From positions 4,552,834-4,616,833 of the forward strand of contig JAQFVV010006270.1 in NCBI GenBank assembly GCA_028023455.1: a DNA stretch of 64,000 nucleotides. The letters are read 5' to 3'. Below the pieces are notes generated by a model. That model was given only the letters and a program-made list of their open reading frames with translations, ran no database searches and was not told where the DNA came from. Made by a program: the position numbers and the translations under genes. This stretch comes from Epiperipatus broadwayi (taxonomy: Eukaryota; Onychophora; Udeonychophora; Euonychophora; Peripatidae). Of the stretch, positions 1 through 11,322 are shown in pieces. Each line of letters begins with the position of its first letter. The stretch's first letter is position 1.

Positions 1-164
1 TATGAATATGTAAACTAGATGTTCCTGAAAGTGCTTAGCCTTTACATTTTATTATAATAGTGATGTTTATGTGTTTTAGTGCAATATAAACATTACTTTG
101 TTATATGTGAAGTATAATAATTAATTAATTATTTAATTATATTTAAATTATGTAAATTTTTCAG

Positions 165-355
165 TCTATTCATCCTCCACTTTATCTCAAGTTACTGATA
201 TATATGACCACATACATGCGAAAAAGATACATGATTCCCAATATGTGGAGTTCATGCAGAACCACTAATATGTATATTGGGTATCATGTTCATTTTTTGC
301 ATGTGTGTGGGTATCAGTTACTTGAGGTGGAGTAGAGGATGAATAGATTGAAAAA
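165..355. repeat. Foldback repeat, family B derived
   Basis: Two inverted arms share a run around TCTATTCATCCTC, then a TCAAGT-A-CTGATA block and a CATACATGC/CACACATGC block, and meet near AATATGTGGAG. The same arm sequence forms the 3' half of the hammerhead family B elements near 28.3, 56.1 and 61.0 kb. The apex matches the ribozyme segment of those elements but has lost the CTGATGA core. I read it as a decayed palindromic derivative. Confidence 0.65.
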
Positions 356-1567
356 TCCTGAGTTTTAAATCCCTCTACTTACCTATATAAGAAACATTTA
401 GTACAAGCAATTACATATTTAAATTAATACCTTACTACAATATTTTTGAGAGAGGATGGTTACTTTGACTTTCCAGATTTTTCACTTACATATAATTGTT
501 CAAGTGCTGATGTAAAAAACTTTATACAATAGAATGTGCAATAACAAATTAATTTGTTCCAGAAAGACATTTGTTATATCATCTGTTTGTTATAGTTTAC
601 ATTAAAATACTTATATTTAGGAGTAAATCTGTTCTACGCCACAGCCTATAGCAAAATCACCATCCAAAAGAAACATCTAAACAGGAAGAATCTAGTATAA
701 AGTCAAAAATATAGTATATAATTAAAAAAATATCAAATGTCAAAAATTAGACTAGTCATTATAATAAACTAAGCCCAATTAAATCACTAGTCAAAATTAA
801 AAGACAATTACACGATCTATAGTTTCCCTACAAATGCAGATTTCTCAAGTGCAAAACAACACAAAAACAAAACAAATAGATGCAAGCATGCCTTCCCATA
901 ATTCCAATTCACATTCCAGTTCCATTTAATATCAAGTGAACATTTAAGTCCTGAGAAAAGCATGATCAGTAATGATTAGCATATATAATAATATACTTTA
1001 AGCATAAGTGATTCACTTGTGCTTTTAAACATTTACTGGTGGATGAGTGCACAGAGATTTAATATACAACAGTGCGTGACTGGAGATTGATTTCCTTCTT
1101 TACGATTAGAATTATCATTGCTTAGTAAAACAATAGATTTACATAATTTGAATCATAAATTTTTATTAAAAGAGATCCTTTTGTATTTTGAAGATGACTG
1201 TACATTACTAAACATAATCTTATGGCCTATATTTTTTCTATGAATATGTAATGCAGAACAAAGATATTTCTTCTTTACTTTTAAGGACTTACACTTTTTC
1301 TTTTTATACCATTTTGTATTCTTATCAATAAATTATTTAGAATAATATGTCTCCATCCCCATTTTCTTTACCAAACATATCATGATTCTTCTTAAAACTT
1401 TATAAGAAAACAATTTAAAAAGCAAAAAAATAAAATCATAGTTTACTTTTTTATTAATATTTTTAAAAAATATTATTATTATTATTTAAAATATCATCTA
1501 CAGTTTTCTTTTCAAAAATAGTTCGTAATTTTCAATATATATAAATGAATATACCAAACTTCTTTTT
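356..1567. other. AT-rich stretch, nothing recognised
   Basis: No coding signal, RNA gene or repeat family could be recognised between the first foldback and the first SINE. The sequence is AT-rich with scattered A and T runs. Confidence 0.5.
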
Positions 1568-1709
1568 AAAACAATATATATTTTTTTCCATATGTCAAAG
1601 CATCAGCCAGGAAGCGAACCTGCGACAACTGTCTGCAAGCAACTGCTTGCTTGCAAGGCATCTGCGCTGACCTCTCGGCTACCAATGCTTGACTCAAAAA
1701 CAATATATA
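1568..1709 (-). mobile_element. Short tRNA-derived SINE with 14-bp TSD
   Basis: On the minus strand the element begins CAAGCATTGGTAGCCGAGAGG, carries a B-box-like GGTTCGCTTCC and ends in an A-rich tail. The direct repeat AAAACAATATATAT lies on both sides (about 1568-1581 and 1696-1709). This copy has an extra duplicated stretch in the anticodon-arm region (GCAAGCA...TTGCAAG). It belongs to the family whose other copies are at 10.0, 23.6, 25.7, 25.9, 26.6, 26.8, 28.7, 51.2 and 54.5 kb. Confidence 0.88.
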
Positions 1710-2274
1710 TCACACCATAATATTAGCATTATACAACGGCAAATTAAACAACCACATTTTTCTTTTAAAATATATATGTTCTCCAACATTATAAATAAAT
1801 GTATAAACTTCTTATTTCTTTCCAAAACTTTATTTTCATGTATTAACTAATGAACATATATATAAATTAGATGGCTTCTAATAGTTTAGAAAATTTATAC
1901 TTCATATATAAAAAAGGAAGTTTTATAATAAAAGAAATAGAGAGAGGGAGAGATAAGTAAAAATATAATTATGTATAATTAATATGTTTTATTATAATGG
2001 TTTGATATGTTAATGTTAATATAAGAAAGGGATCTTGTATTTAGAGTATTATATAAAGATATTTATTTTTTGTTGGAGATCCTTGAAAATGACTGTAATG
2101 ATGGAAAAAAAAACAGATGAAACATTGGAAAGTGGATAATATATGAATTTATATATAGGTTCATTAGTTAAGATATTAAAAAGAAATAAGTTTATATATT
2201 TACTTATAATGTTCTTTTTAAAACTTGATTTTTATATTACTATTATAAAAATATAGTTGTCATCTGATCCTTCG

Positions 2275-4215
2275 TGTCAGCCACTAAAGGCGCGATTTCT
2301 AACCAAAAACACATTAATATAACGTTCCCGGGCTAGCGATTCTCTATTAATATTGACTTTTTTTTTTGTTTGTTTACAAAGTTTACTTTCTTTCATTTCT
2401 GAATTATTTTTCCCAAATAATATTTTTGATGATGGGATAATATAAGTTGTTTTTTTTTAATTTTTTTTTTTACCAAAGGGTCTTTTTTGGTGTGTGTTCA
2501 AATAGTAATTTGGTTTTTTTTTTAAAATAGTATTACTGTTTTTGTAAAATTCGATTGACAACATTCAAGAGAGAACGGGGTTTTTTGATGGATCTTTAAA
2601 TAAAAATTTACGTTACTTTGATAGGTTTACATTTGATTGCCGACAACAATTAGTGGGAGGGTTTTTTTTGTGTACGATTAAATAATAATTTACGTTACTT
2701 TGATAGGTTTACATTTGATTGCCGACAACAATTATTGGAAGAAGTGTTGTTTTTTTTTCCGCGCGCGCATGTGTGTATGTTTAAATAAAAATTAAAACCT
2801 TTACCTTTATCGGTTTACAATTTGATTGACGATCGGTTTGACTTCCTTTCATTTATAAATTATGGTTTTGGTTCTACAAATAAATATTTTTGACAATGGG
2901 ACAATAATAGTTGTTGTTTGTTTAATTTTTATTGACAAGAGCGGGTGTTTTTTTGGTCTAGAGTCAAATAGTAATTTGGGTTACGTTTAAATAATAAGTT
3001 GCGGTCTTACTTTGATTGGTTTACATTTGATTGACGACACTAGTTATTGGGAGGAGTGTTTTTTTGTGTGTACGATTGTAGACAACAATTATTGGCAGAA
3101 GGGGTGTAACCGTTTAAAGAATAGTAGTAGTTCACGTTACTTTTAGTGGTGGTGTACATTTGACTGCTGACAATAATTAGTGAGAGGGGTTGGTGTTTTG
3201 GGGTGATGATTAAATACTAATTTACCTTCCTTTTATTTTACATTTGATTGCCGACAACAATTATTGGGAGCTAAAGGGGTTGTTTTTTGTGTATGTTTAA
3301 ATCAAAATTGAAGTTACTTTTATCAGTTATATTTAATTGACAACGGTTTTGACTTTCTTTTTTTTTTCGTTTATTAATTATGGTTTTGGTTTGCCCATAA
3401 CCTAATATTTTTGACAATGGGATAATAATAGTTGTTGTGGTTTTCTTTCATTTTTATTGACAAGAGCGGGTCTTTTTTTGGTGTATGTTCAAATAGTAAT
3501 TTGGGTTACGTTTAAAAAATAATCGGTTTTACCTTATTTTTAGTGCTTTACATTTGATTTCCGACAACAATTAGTGGGAGGGGTGTTTTTGTTTACGATT
3601 AAAGAATAATTGTACGTTCCTTTTATTTTTTACATTTGATTGCTGACAACAATTATTGGGAGAAAGGTTTTTGCATTTTTTTTTTTGTTTGTGTGTATGT
3701 TTAAATCAAAATTTAAGTTACTTTTATCGGTTACCATTTGATTGAAAACCGATTTGACTTTTTTTTTTTTTCTCGTTTATAAATTATTTGGGTTTTCCCA
3801 AATAATATTCGATTTGACAATGGGACAGTAATAGTCTAGGTTTCTTTAATTTTGATTGACAAGAGCGGGTCTTTTTCGGTGTATGTTCAAATAGTAATTT
3901 GGGTTATGTTTAACTAATAATTTACTGTCTTACTTTGATTGGTTTATATTTGATTGCCGACAACAATTAGTGGGAGGGTTTTTTGTTTTTTTCTATACGA
4001 TTAAAGAATAATTGACATTCCTTTTATTTGACCGTTTGATTGCCGACGACTACAATTATTGGGATAAGAGGGGTTTTTGGGGCTATGTTTAAATAAAAAT
4101 TTTAGTTACTTCTTTTATTTTACATTTGATTGCCGACGACAACAATTATCGGGAGAAGAAGGGATGTACGTTTAAATAAAAATTGAAGTTACCTCTTTTA
4201 TTTTTGACATTTGAC
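2275..4215. repeat. Degenerate T/G-biased tandem array
   Basis: About ten diverged copies of an ~80-bp block contain TTTGATTGCCGACAACAATT followed by a GGGAG tract, a T run and a GT-rich TGTATGTTTAAAT segment. A second block (GACAATGGGA...AATAG, then TTGACAAGAGCGGGT) recurs near 2.43, 2.90, 3.41 and 3.82 kb, giving a higher-order period of roughly 400-500 bp. The plus strand is strongly T and G biased throughout. No long open frame is maintained. The array resembles degenerate satellite or minisatellite DNA of no family I recognise. Confidence 0.8.
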
Positions 4216-4795
4216 AAAGGCCATTTAGAATCCCTCAAACAAGCTTGCCTTTACAAAACGAAGTGAACATTTCCATCAGCAGATGTTTTTGGACCTCAAA
4301 TCTGCATATATTTGCCACACAATCCAATCTTTTCTTTCAGCAGCAGGATGTTTTTTTCTTATTTTCTGCTGTAGAAATATTCCAACTCCGGCTTCCATGT
4401 CTGGCAATTCCCATCTTTTCAAGTTTTCTGTTGTGGGAATTAGCCATACTTTTTGTCTCGGAAAATTTCTCGCTAAAACGTGACTCAAAGCGTGATTTTT
4501 AAAATTTTATGCTATCCCACCCTAATTGAAAATTTAGGAAAAATACAAATTTATGAGGAACAATCACAATACTGTTAAAATTGATAAAATGTAACAGTAC
4601 ATCAATTGGTCTTTAAAAAAAAGGCATCAATGAAAATTTAAATAATTTTGACACGATCAAATTAATACACTCTCGTACGATATTGTTACATAAAATACAT
4701 AACGCAGCATTACGATATAGTGCATGACACAAACAACTACAGCATTTTCCTCTGCTTTTAGCATCGGAAAAAGCCACACCATTAGCCACTAAGCC

Positions 4796-4930
4796 GAGGT
4801 AACACCCTTTCTAGATTTTATCGTAGAAAGAAGACTTAACTCCGAGTTAACACTCTACCTTTTAGCGTAGAAAGTAGACTTAACTCCGAGTTAACAATCT
4901 TTCTAGGATTTATTTTAGAAAGAATCTATT
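4796..4930. repeat. Three-unit minisatellite
   Basis: Units of 44-48 bp begin GAGTTAACA (GAGGTAACA in the first) at 4796, 4844 and 4888. Each contains a CTTTCTA or CCTTTTA block, GTAGAAAG and TTAACTCC. The junction TTAACTCCGAGTTAA is itself an imperfect palindrome. Confidence 0.8.
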
Positions 4931-4989
4931 AATATTCCTTTTAAGATATCCAGAATAGTGGAACTGCAATATCTATTATATTTTGTTTC

Positions 4990-5150
4990 AAGTCTATCTC
5001 ATATGCATTGCACATAACAGATCGGGTTTGTTGATAAGCTTTGATTACAATAGAATATATATTGTTTACTGAACTGTAAGTGTACAATGCATATATAAAT
5101 GAACATAAAAGCACAAACAAAATTTAAAAAAATAATAATGCAATTATTAA
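4990..5150 (+). repeat. Dispersed AT-rich repeat, family E
   Basis: The segment has the order TTGATTACAATA, ATTGTTTA, GTACAATGCATATATAAAT and ACAAAATTTAAAAAAATAATAATG. The same order is seen at 39930-40095, and on the minus strand at 45955-46220 and around 32.7 kb. It is an unclassified interspersed repeat with no coding signal. Confidence 0.6.
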
Positions 5151-5689
5151 TAAATTCAGGAAACATATTATATACCCACATTTACTACCCCCCCTCCCCA
5201 ATAATAATAAAAAAACTTACTATATTTTTTTAAAAAAATAAGCGTCAAATTTTCATTGAAATTAGATGCATTACTAAATGATACCCCTTTTCTTCACTAA
5301 CTTTTGAACTACAGAAATATAATAGCAGTATCACTATCAACCAGCTGTGGTTATTCTAGTTGTTTAGATATTTTTCAGTCTGTATCAGCTTAAGATTCTT
5401 TACAATCATCCCTACTTGTCATTACGCCTTTCAGATTCTCAGTTAAAGTCTTCAAATTTTAAGTTTTCTGATTCAATGCAAGAATGTTTTACAATTCTTT
5501 TTTTCTACCACTACTAAATCAATAACTTTCATTTTATTGCTTAAAAAAGATAATTTATGAATTTTCTTAAATTTCATAAAACTTTTGGCTTTCTGCTTAG
5601 AAAACATTTTATTACATAAAATTCTGCATTACAACAAAATTTGGAAATAACAAAGAAAGAACATTAAAATATGTACATTCAACATAACC

Positions 5690-6215
5690 CGAAAAAATAT
5701 GAAAAACAGGCAAAACTCTCCATACCGTAGTGCCACTCAGTGCAAGTCGAATTAATCAGTAGATGCAAGAAGGTTTGCGCATAAAATTCCTATCTAGTGG
5801 CTACTCATCCAATATTCCCAGATTAGTTTCTAACTTGTGGCTTTCATCAGTGAGGAGCATAGTGGATGTAAAAAGGTTTGTGCATAAAATTCCTATCTAG
5901 TGCCTACTCATTCAATATCCCCAGACTAGTTTCTAGCTTGGGATTTTTATCAGTGAGAAGCCATGGATCTGGCTCCTCACTGACGAAAGTCACGAGCTTC
6001 TAGCTCATCACTGATGAAAGTCACAAAGTAGAAAGTAGTCTGGAGATATTAAATGAGTAGACACTAGATAGGGGTTTTATGCACAAACCTTCTCACATCC
6101 TCTGATTAATCTGGTTTGCACCAAATGGCACTACTGTATAGAGTTTTCCTGTTTTTAACAGCTTGGACAAGCATAAGAAATGGTGATCATGTGTTGAAAA
6201 AATATTAGTAAATAA
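5690..6215. mobile_element. Palindromic hammerhead element, family A
   Basis: The ends carry CAGGCAAAACTCTCCAT on the left and its diverged complement near 6140, followed by GCATAAGAAATGGTGATCATGTG. Inside are two minus-strand hammerhead relics (about 5800-5870 and 5905-5968) and a plus-strand relic (about 6002-6062), so the copy is head-to-head. The first minus relic keeps CTGATGA but has a damaged stem II. The second reads CTGATAA, losing core G8. The plus relic reads CTGATGA...GAAAG. None looks fully competent. Confidence 0.75.
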
Positions 6216-6219
6216 GATC

Positions 6220-7140
6220 ACAAGCTGCACTATGAAGTTCAAAAAATGGTTACCGCTATATTATAAAATTTATGAATTTTAATGTTTTAATTTTTTTCTT
6301 AATTTTCATTTTTTGTTTATTTATAGTTATTTTTTGGGACAGCTTATAATTAAAGTAGTGTATATTAATACAATCCATACTATGGTTTTATTGTCTATCA
6401 ACTTCAATCGGCATTCATTGTATTCTATCTCAGAATAGAATAACGTTTAATTATAAAAACGAATTTCAAGAAGGATAAATTTAGACATAGGAACTAAGGC
6501 AAAAATTACCCAATATCAAAAATTAGCAGTTAATAGGAACCATATTATATCAAAACAAAATATAAGTCAATCTCTGTGCTCATCTTCCTGAATAGAATAT
6601 CCCTTCCTTACTGTGCATTGTAAAGTGCATACTGAAGCGGAATCTGTTGCACACATTCAGCTTCACTCTCTAATAATGTTTGAAACCACCAAACATGGAT
6701 TCAAACCTAACCATTTAATTATAGACCACCGGGGAGTGAAGGTGTACCAATGCGAGTGGTTGTTTATGTATGTGTAAACTTTAAATTCATTTAACATTAA
6801 TATGCATAAAAACAATTATATATTTTCATTACGGTAAACAATCATGCGTATGTGTGTGTAACAGATCAATTTTAATAATTTAAAGCGTTGCATAATGTAT
6901 ATTTTATTTATACATATATTTTCATAGAGAGAAAGTTCGAGAGGGGAACGTAAAATTAGTAAATAAAAGACTTACCGTCTTCCAAATTATAAAAGAAATT
7001 TGTTTTATTGTAATATAGATTGATTTAACCTCATGATTAGTTAACGTTGATTCCGCAGGTCTATTTTCAGCTTAAAGTAGACCAAAACCAACTCTCGAAC
7101 TTAATCTCGTTTATAGTTCAAAATATGCTGTATCATTGTA
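6220..7140. other. Intergenic, nothing recognised
   Basis: No repeat family shared with the rest of the window and no coding signal could be seen. Base composition becomes slightly less AT-rich toward 7 kb. Confidence 0.45.
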
Positions 7141-7454
7141 GTTATTAAAACATCCGGGAATTACCCAGCGGCGGTGATAACGAGTATAAATACAACCACA
7201 TTTTCTAACTAAGGAAGAGACATGTCATTTTTCTAACGCATTGCTAAGGGGAAGCCACGCCCCTCCGAACGGCAACATGACGGGCTAATAAACATAGATT
7301 TGCTTCCCCGGATCTCTCCAAAAATCTAACCGATGCCTAAATACTCGGAAACCATCGTTCATCAATTACTGCCAAAATGAACTTAATATTGAATAAAGAA
7401 TGGACCGAAACCTTAATTTCGTAAATTTGTCATAAATTAATTCCTTTATCAAAC
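7141..7454 (+). promoter_or_regulatory. Candidate promoter and 5' UTR
   Basis: This stretch is visibly richer in G, C and CpG than its surroundings. It holds a TATAAATA box near 7183 and a CCACGCCCC element near 7255, which matches the site bound by Sp/KLF zinc-finger factors. It lies directly upstream of a short ATG-initiated frame ending in a splice donor (7455-7502). The elements are visible. Their use as a promoter is inference. Confidence 0.35.
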
Positions 7455-7502
7455 ATGGAACCAACACGTGCGCACCCGGCTGGAAATTCATCGGGAAGAA
7501 AG
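7455..7502 (+). CDS. Candidate first coding exon, partial
   Basis: An ATG at 7455 opens 16 codons, MEPTRAHPAGNSSGRK, that end exactly at AAG|GTAATT, a good 5' splice site in phase 0. The exon is less AT-rich than its flanks, contains CpGs and follows a promoter-like stretch. A signal peptide or known domain is not visible in so short a peptide, and the product cannot be named. If real, the next exon could be several kilobases away, and SINE-filled DNA downstream would be intronic. The alternative is chance: a 16-codon frame with a donor is weak evidence on its own. Confidence 0.25.
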
Positions 7503-8359
7503 GTAATTCCTTGCCGTATAAACGAACTTTCATCTTAATAACCTTTTCTATTGTAAAATATAAATGTAAACATTTCTAGTTCTGAAATTTCTCCTAATGT
7601 AAAAATGTAATTACTTATTTCGTGATCGGTAATGCTAAGCCGATTAACTGCCTAAATAATGACCTCTTTTCTTTGTTTTATTATTTCTGTTTGTTGTATA
7701 TTTAAATTGTAATTCTCACTTTCTAAACTCGATTGCTAGGTTCTCACTCTCCTTGTATTTTTATTTTAATGCAGCAATGTTTATTTAATATTATGCAAAT
7801 CATATCAATTTTTAGTATGCTAATAACTCGATCTGGCGAATCAATCCTATTTATTTTTGCTATTCTGCCATTGCGGAATATTTAATCGTAAACGTAAGTG
7901 TATTCACATTATAAAATTCGCCCGATCGAGAGATTTTCCTAAACTATGTTTTAATAATGAATATTATGCTTTTCACTACTATTTGAATTAAATGATTTAC
8001 TATTGCTCCACGCTATTGATTAACATGATGAAAATTGAGTATTACCTAACTTTAATTCAGATCCTTATGTCTAGATGATTCATTTTATAAATCGCCCCGC
8101 CATCTAATGATAATTTAAGTCACTTAGTTCTCGGGTGGGTTAATATGCGTTTAGCGAAGGAATTTTAATGTTTTAATATTTATCCTTAAGATATTGAATA
8201 AACCCTTTAAGTAAGTTGTATGCCCCGTTTGGGACTGCCTTTCGATCATTATTTCATTACGTTAGACTTAATTAGTATTTTAAGGCTGTATAAATCAGGG
8301 TAAATCAAACCTGACAGCTTTCATAACGTGTCCCAGTGATAACATTCCTAATTCAGAAA

Positions 8360-8465
8360 TGACGTCATCATGCGTTTTCTCGATAATGGAATACTTATAT
8401 AAAGCACAATTCTCGACAGAGCGTGGAGGCCCCAGCTCTTACAGGTTGTCTTAGGTTAGGTAAGC
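8360..8465 (+). promoter_or_regulatory. Candidate CRE/TATA promoter and first exon
   Basis: A perfect cyclic-AMP response element TGACGTCA (8360-8367) precedes a TATATAAA box (8396-8403). About 30 bases further lies GC-richer DNA that would be the transcription start. A splice donor AG|GTAAGC follows at 8459/8460. This spacing is typical of CREB-type TATA promoters with a short non-coding first exon. The motifs are seen directly. Promoter activity is inferred, and an LTR or lncRNA promoter is equally possible. Confidence 0.3.
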
Positions 8466-9960
8466 ACTGCTATAGGTTAACATCCTACGAGTTGGAACCA
8501 TAGTATCTTGCCAACCAATTCCCAATGCTATCCGTCACAAATGCGGATAAGATAAATTTTCTTCGCTCCCAAATAAATGAAGCTCATCGTCCACTCAAGC
8601 CTTATCATGCGGTTCACACGTTATCGTTCTTATCCTTCCATATGGTTCAGATGTCTATACGCCGTAATGATATAAGTTCCCTAAGTCATCCCAAAATTCT
8701 CGTTATAGTTTAAATTTAATTAACTTTAGTATATATACATTATCGCTTATTAGCGCTACCCATCCTTCGTTCAATCGCTATTAATACATCATTAAGTAAC
8801 TATTGAGAAAATCTATAAATGTAGACTCACACAATAATATCAAAATGATCATATTTTTCCTATTTCTCTTCGCAGATAAGAAATAAATGAATCATCTCAT
8901 AAGGTTCCAAAATAATTGATTTATAATTAATGTACCTTCCCTGAAATCTAAATGTAATCATATATTGAATAAAACAAACCTTCGTACCGTTATTAAGTTT
9001 GATCATATTCCGTGTAATTTAAAATCTTATAAGCATTCATTATGAAAGCTTTGTCATGGGTTATTTTCCTTAACTTAGAAATATCATAGCGTGAGTAATA
9101 TCAACCCGTTAAATCACATTAGTATACTAAGCCGCAGATTTCAAATAATTAAGTTATCATTATGTATATTTATTGGTGCATATCCATCAAACCTTGTTAT
9201 GTTATCCGGTTTGACATGGAATGCCCAAGTGACCATAAGTGAAACCTAAATCGAGTGTTCAACATATATAATTTCTAATTCATTGTAAATCTCCATATCT
9301 AGTGATTCACATGATTAATCAATTATTATTAATATTACATTTAATAAATTTACATTTAATAAGCTATCTTTTGGATATTTTTTGTTGGTTTGTGTGTGCA
9401 CATCTATCATTACTTTGCGTTATCAATTAGTTAAGCCGTAGGTCTCGTGTATCTTTGCTGAACCTTTCTGGGCCGGAGTAAATTGAAGAGTATGCTGCTA
9501 TCATTAGAAATGTTGTTTATAATGTGATAGACTTGGGAAGTGGGCAATAGGGCGGAGTTCATGAGTATCCCTGACCTGTGTATCTTGTATATGATTGAAC
9601 TCTAGGTACTTTTGCTTAGGTCCTAATTCTTGTTAGATGAACATACAATTCTGACCGGTACAATACATGTTTCTGTCCATCCATTCTCAAAGTTAACAAT
9701 TTGCTTGATTTCCCCCAAAGCTACTATAACAATAGAAATTTCCTATACATACAAAGAGTGTAGGAAGATTCGGAAGAGGAAGATAGGTTCAGTTTATATT
9801 GAGAGTTTTGAAAATATTGCAGGTATAAAAATTATCTATCCAAACGATAATTGCAATATCATTTCATATAGCTTCGGAAGTTTTTCTCTTTAGTAGATGG
9901 TTTGAAACAAAGGTAATCATACCATACTTAGTATACATTCTGTTTATTTCTGGCCAAATA
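8466..9960. other. Mostly single-copy DNA, no gene recognised
   Basis: Two open frames occur (8525-8713, 62 codons; 9630-9893, 87 codons) but neither has a recognisable domain, and their codon use looks like ordinary AT-rich DNA. None of the window's repeat families was seen here, which sets it apart from most of the sequence. Confidence 0.4.
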
Positions 9961-9969
9961 TATATTTTA

Positions 9970-10076
9970 GTCAAGCATTGGTGGTCGAGAGGTCAGTGAT
10001 GGCTGTTTTATAAGCAGTTATCCCTGGTTAGCGGGTTCGCTTCCTGGCTGATGCTATGACACATGAGAAAAATATA
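9970..10076 (+). mobile_element. Short tRNA-derived SINE
   Basis: The copy begins TCAAGCATTGGTGGTCGAGA, has the B-box GGTTCGCTTCC and ends ATGCTATGACACATGAG plus A run. Approximate direct repeats (AAATATATATTTTAG before, AAATATATATTCTAA after) flank it. The 5' AAGCAT can pair with 3' ATGCT as a tRNA acceptor stem. Confidence 0.87.
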
Positions 10077-10424
10077 TATTCTAAAACAAATATTTAATTT
10101 ATAAAAATCTTGATACTCAACTAATAAATAAATCTTAATAAATTAATATGGCATCATATTTAATAATATATAAAGATTATTACTAAAGAAATATTTGTTT
10201 CTTGATATTGGTTTTTCTTTTTTTTTAAAAAAGGGGTTTTTCATAAGGAAAGAGATAACTCTGGCGATCTAAACTTTGAAATGAAAAAATAAAAATTATA
10301 CAAATAATTTGTCATATAGTTTGCTACAACTTTTGATAAATATAAACATAAGATAAAAATGCAAGATTATTCAAGTGCCAAAACCATCAATTATTATTTT
10401 AGAACAATTTTTGATGTCTCATGC

Positions 10425-10722
10425 TTTAATTCCATTCATATAGCTGTTGGTTAGAGCGTTGTCTTAAAAATTTGATATTCAAGAATCTAAAAATGTGAAT
10501 TTGATTCCTACACTAATATTGTCACTGGTCAGATGAACAACACCTGAAGAAGGGTGTGAGAATAATACCACTCGAAACATTGTATAAGTCTACTAACATG
10601 TATTGTCTGTTTGTGTGTTATTACTAACAACTGTTTATATTTGAAAAATTTGAATAAAGTTTAAAATTTTCTAGGCATTCAACATTTAATGATAGGTGAT
10701 GGGAATAGTTCAACATATTATA
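10425..10722 (+). mobile_element. Composite repeat with tRNA-like head
   Basis: The head TAGCTGTTGGTTAGAGCG resembles an A box, and TGAATTTGATTCCT about 50 bases on resembles a B box. The body contains ACACCTGAAGAAGGGTGTG ... CCACTCGAAAC, and the tail ends GGGAATAGTTCAACATAT. The tail is shared with the foldback at 29865-30241. The CTGAAGA...GAAAC order resembles a hammerhead core, but there is one additional A before stem II, so I do not call it a ribozyme. Confidence 0.5.
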
Positions 10723-10805
10723 TCATAAACAAAGGCCATCCTGTGCCAAACAGAGTAATCAATGGATGCCATAAGGCTTGTGCATAAAATCCTATCTAGT
10801 GCCTA

Positions 10806-10872
10806 CTCATCCAATATCCCCAGACTAGTTTCTGGCTTGTGGCCATTATCAGTGAGGAGCCTTGGATCTGAG
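10806..10872 (-). ncRNA. Hammerhead, array unit 1, core mutated
   Basis: The fold is as in unit 2, with stem II TGGC/GCCA intact, but the core reads CTGATAA instead of CTGATGA. Core G8 is replaced by A, a change expected to abolish cleavage because G8 is a catalytic residue. Stem I (TGGGGA/TCCTCA) and the GTC site are kept. Confidence 0.8.
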
Positions 10873-10955
10873 AGCACTGCACCTAGATCTTAAGATCTCT
10901 ATAGTGATCAATGGATGCCAGAAGGCTTGTGCATAAAATCCCTATCTAGTGCCTA

Positions 10956-11022
10956 CTCATCCAACATCCCCAGACTAGTTTCTGGTTTGTGGCCATCATC
11001 AGTGAGGAGCCTTGGATCTGAG
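10956..11022 (-). ncRNA. Hammerhead ribozyme, array unit 2
   Basis: On the minus strand the core CTGATGA is followed by stem II (TGG/CCA with loop CCACAAA), then GAAAC, TA and the cleavage triplet GTC, then TGGGGATGTTGG. Stem I pairs TGGGGA with TCCTCA directly before the core, and GGAT with ATCC further out, with unpaired bases between, as expected of a type I hammerhead. Helix III is only ACTAGT, a self-complementary hexamer, so cleavage may need a dimer. Predicted cleavage falls between 10973 and 10972. All core positions C3-A9 and G12-A14 are intact. Stem II is one pair shorter than in units 1 and 5. Confidence 0.85.
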
Positions 11023-11105
11023 AGCACTGCACCTAGATCTTAGGATCTCTATAGTGATCAATGGATGCCAGAAGGCTTGTGCATAAAATCCCTATCTAGT
11101 GCCTA

Positions 11106-11172
11106 CTCATCCAACATCCCCAGACTAGTTTCTGGTTTGTGGCCATCATCAGTGAGGAGCCTTGGATCTGAG
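11106..11172 (-). ncRNA. Hammerhead ribozyme, array unit 3
   Basis: The hammerhead segment is identical to that of unit 2: core CTGATGA and GAAAC, GTC cleavage site, 3-bp stem II and two-part stem I. Successive cleavage in units 2 and 3 would release a 150-nt RNA. Confidence 0.85.
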
Positions 11173-11255
11173 AGCACTGCACCTAGATCTTAGGATCTCT
11201 ATAGTGATCAATGGATGCCAGAAGGCTTGTGCATAAAATCCCTATCTAGTGCCTA

Positions 11256-11322
11256 CTGATCCAATATCCCCAGACTAGTTTCTGGCTTGCGGCCATTATC
11301 AGTGAGGAGCCTTGGATCTGAG
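11256..11322 (-). ncRNA. Hammerhead, array unit 4, core mutated
   Basis: The core reads CTGATAA, with the same G8-to-A change as unit 1. Stem II is TGGC/GCCA with a CGCAA loop, and the GTC site remains. It is expected to be inactive. Confidence 0.8.

Noticed and set aside
1582-1694. A genuine tRNA gene (also considered for each similar copy)
   Set aside because: Multiple dispersed copies with A tails and TSDs, mismatched stems and no terminator context show a SINE, not a tRNA gene.
4245-4502. Overlapping open frames of 60-85 codons on both strands just after the T/G-biased array
   Set aside because: No domain, signal or codon pattern supports coding, and overlapping frames on both strands point to a locally stop-poor stretch.
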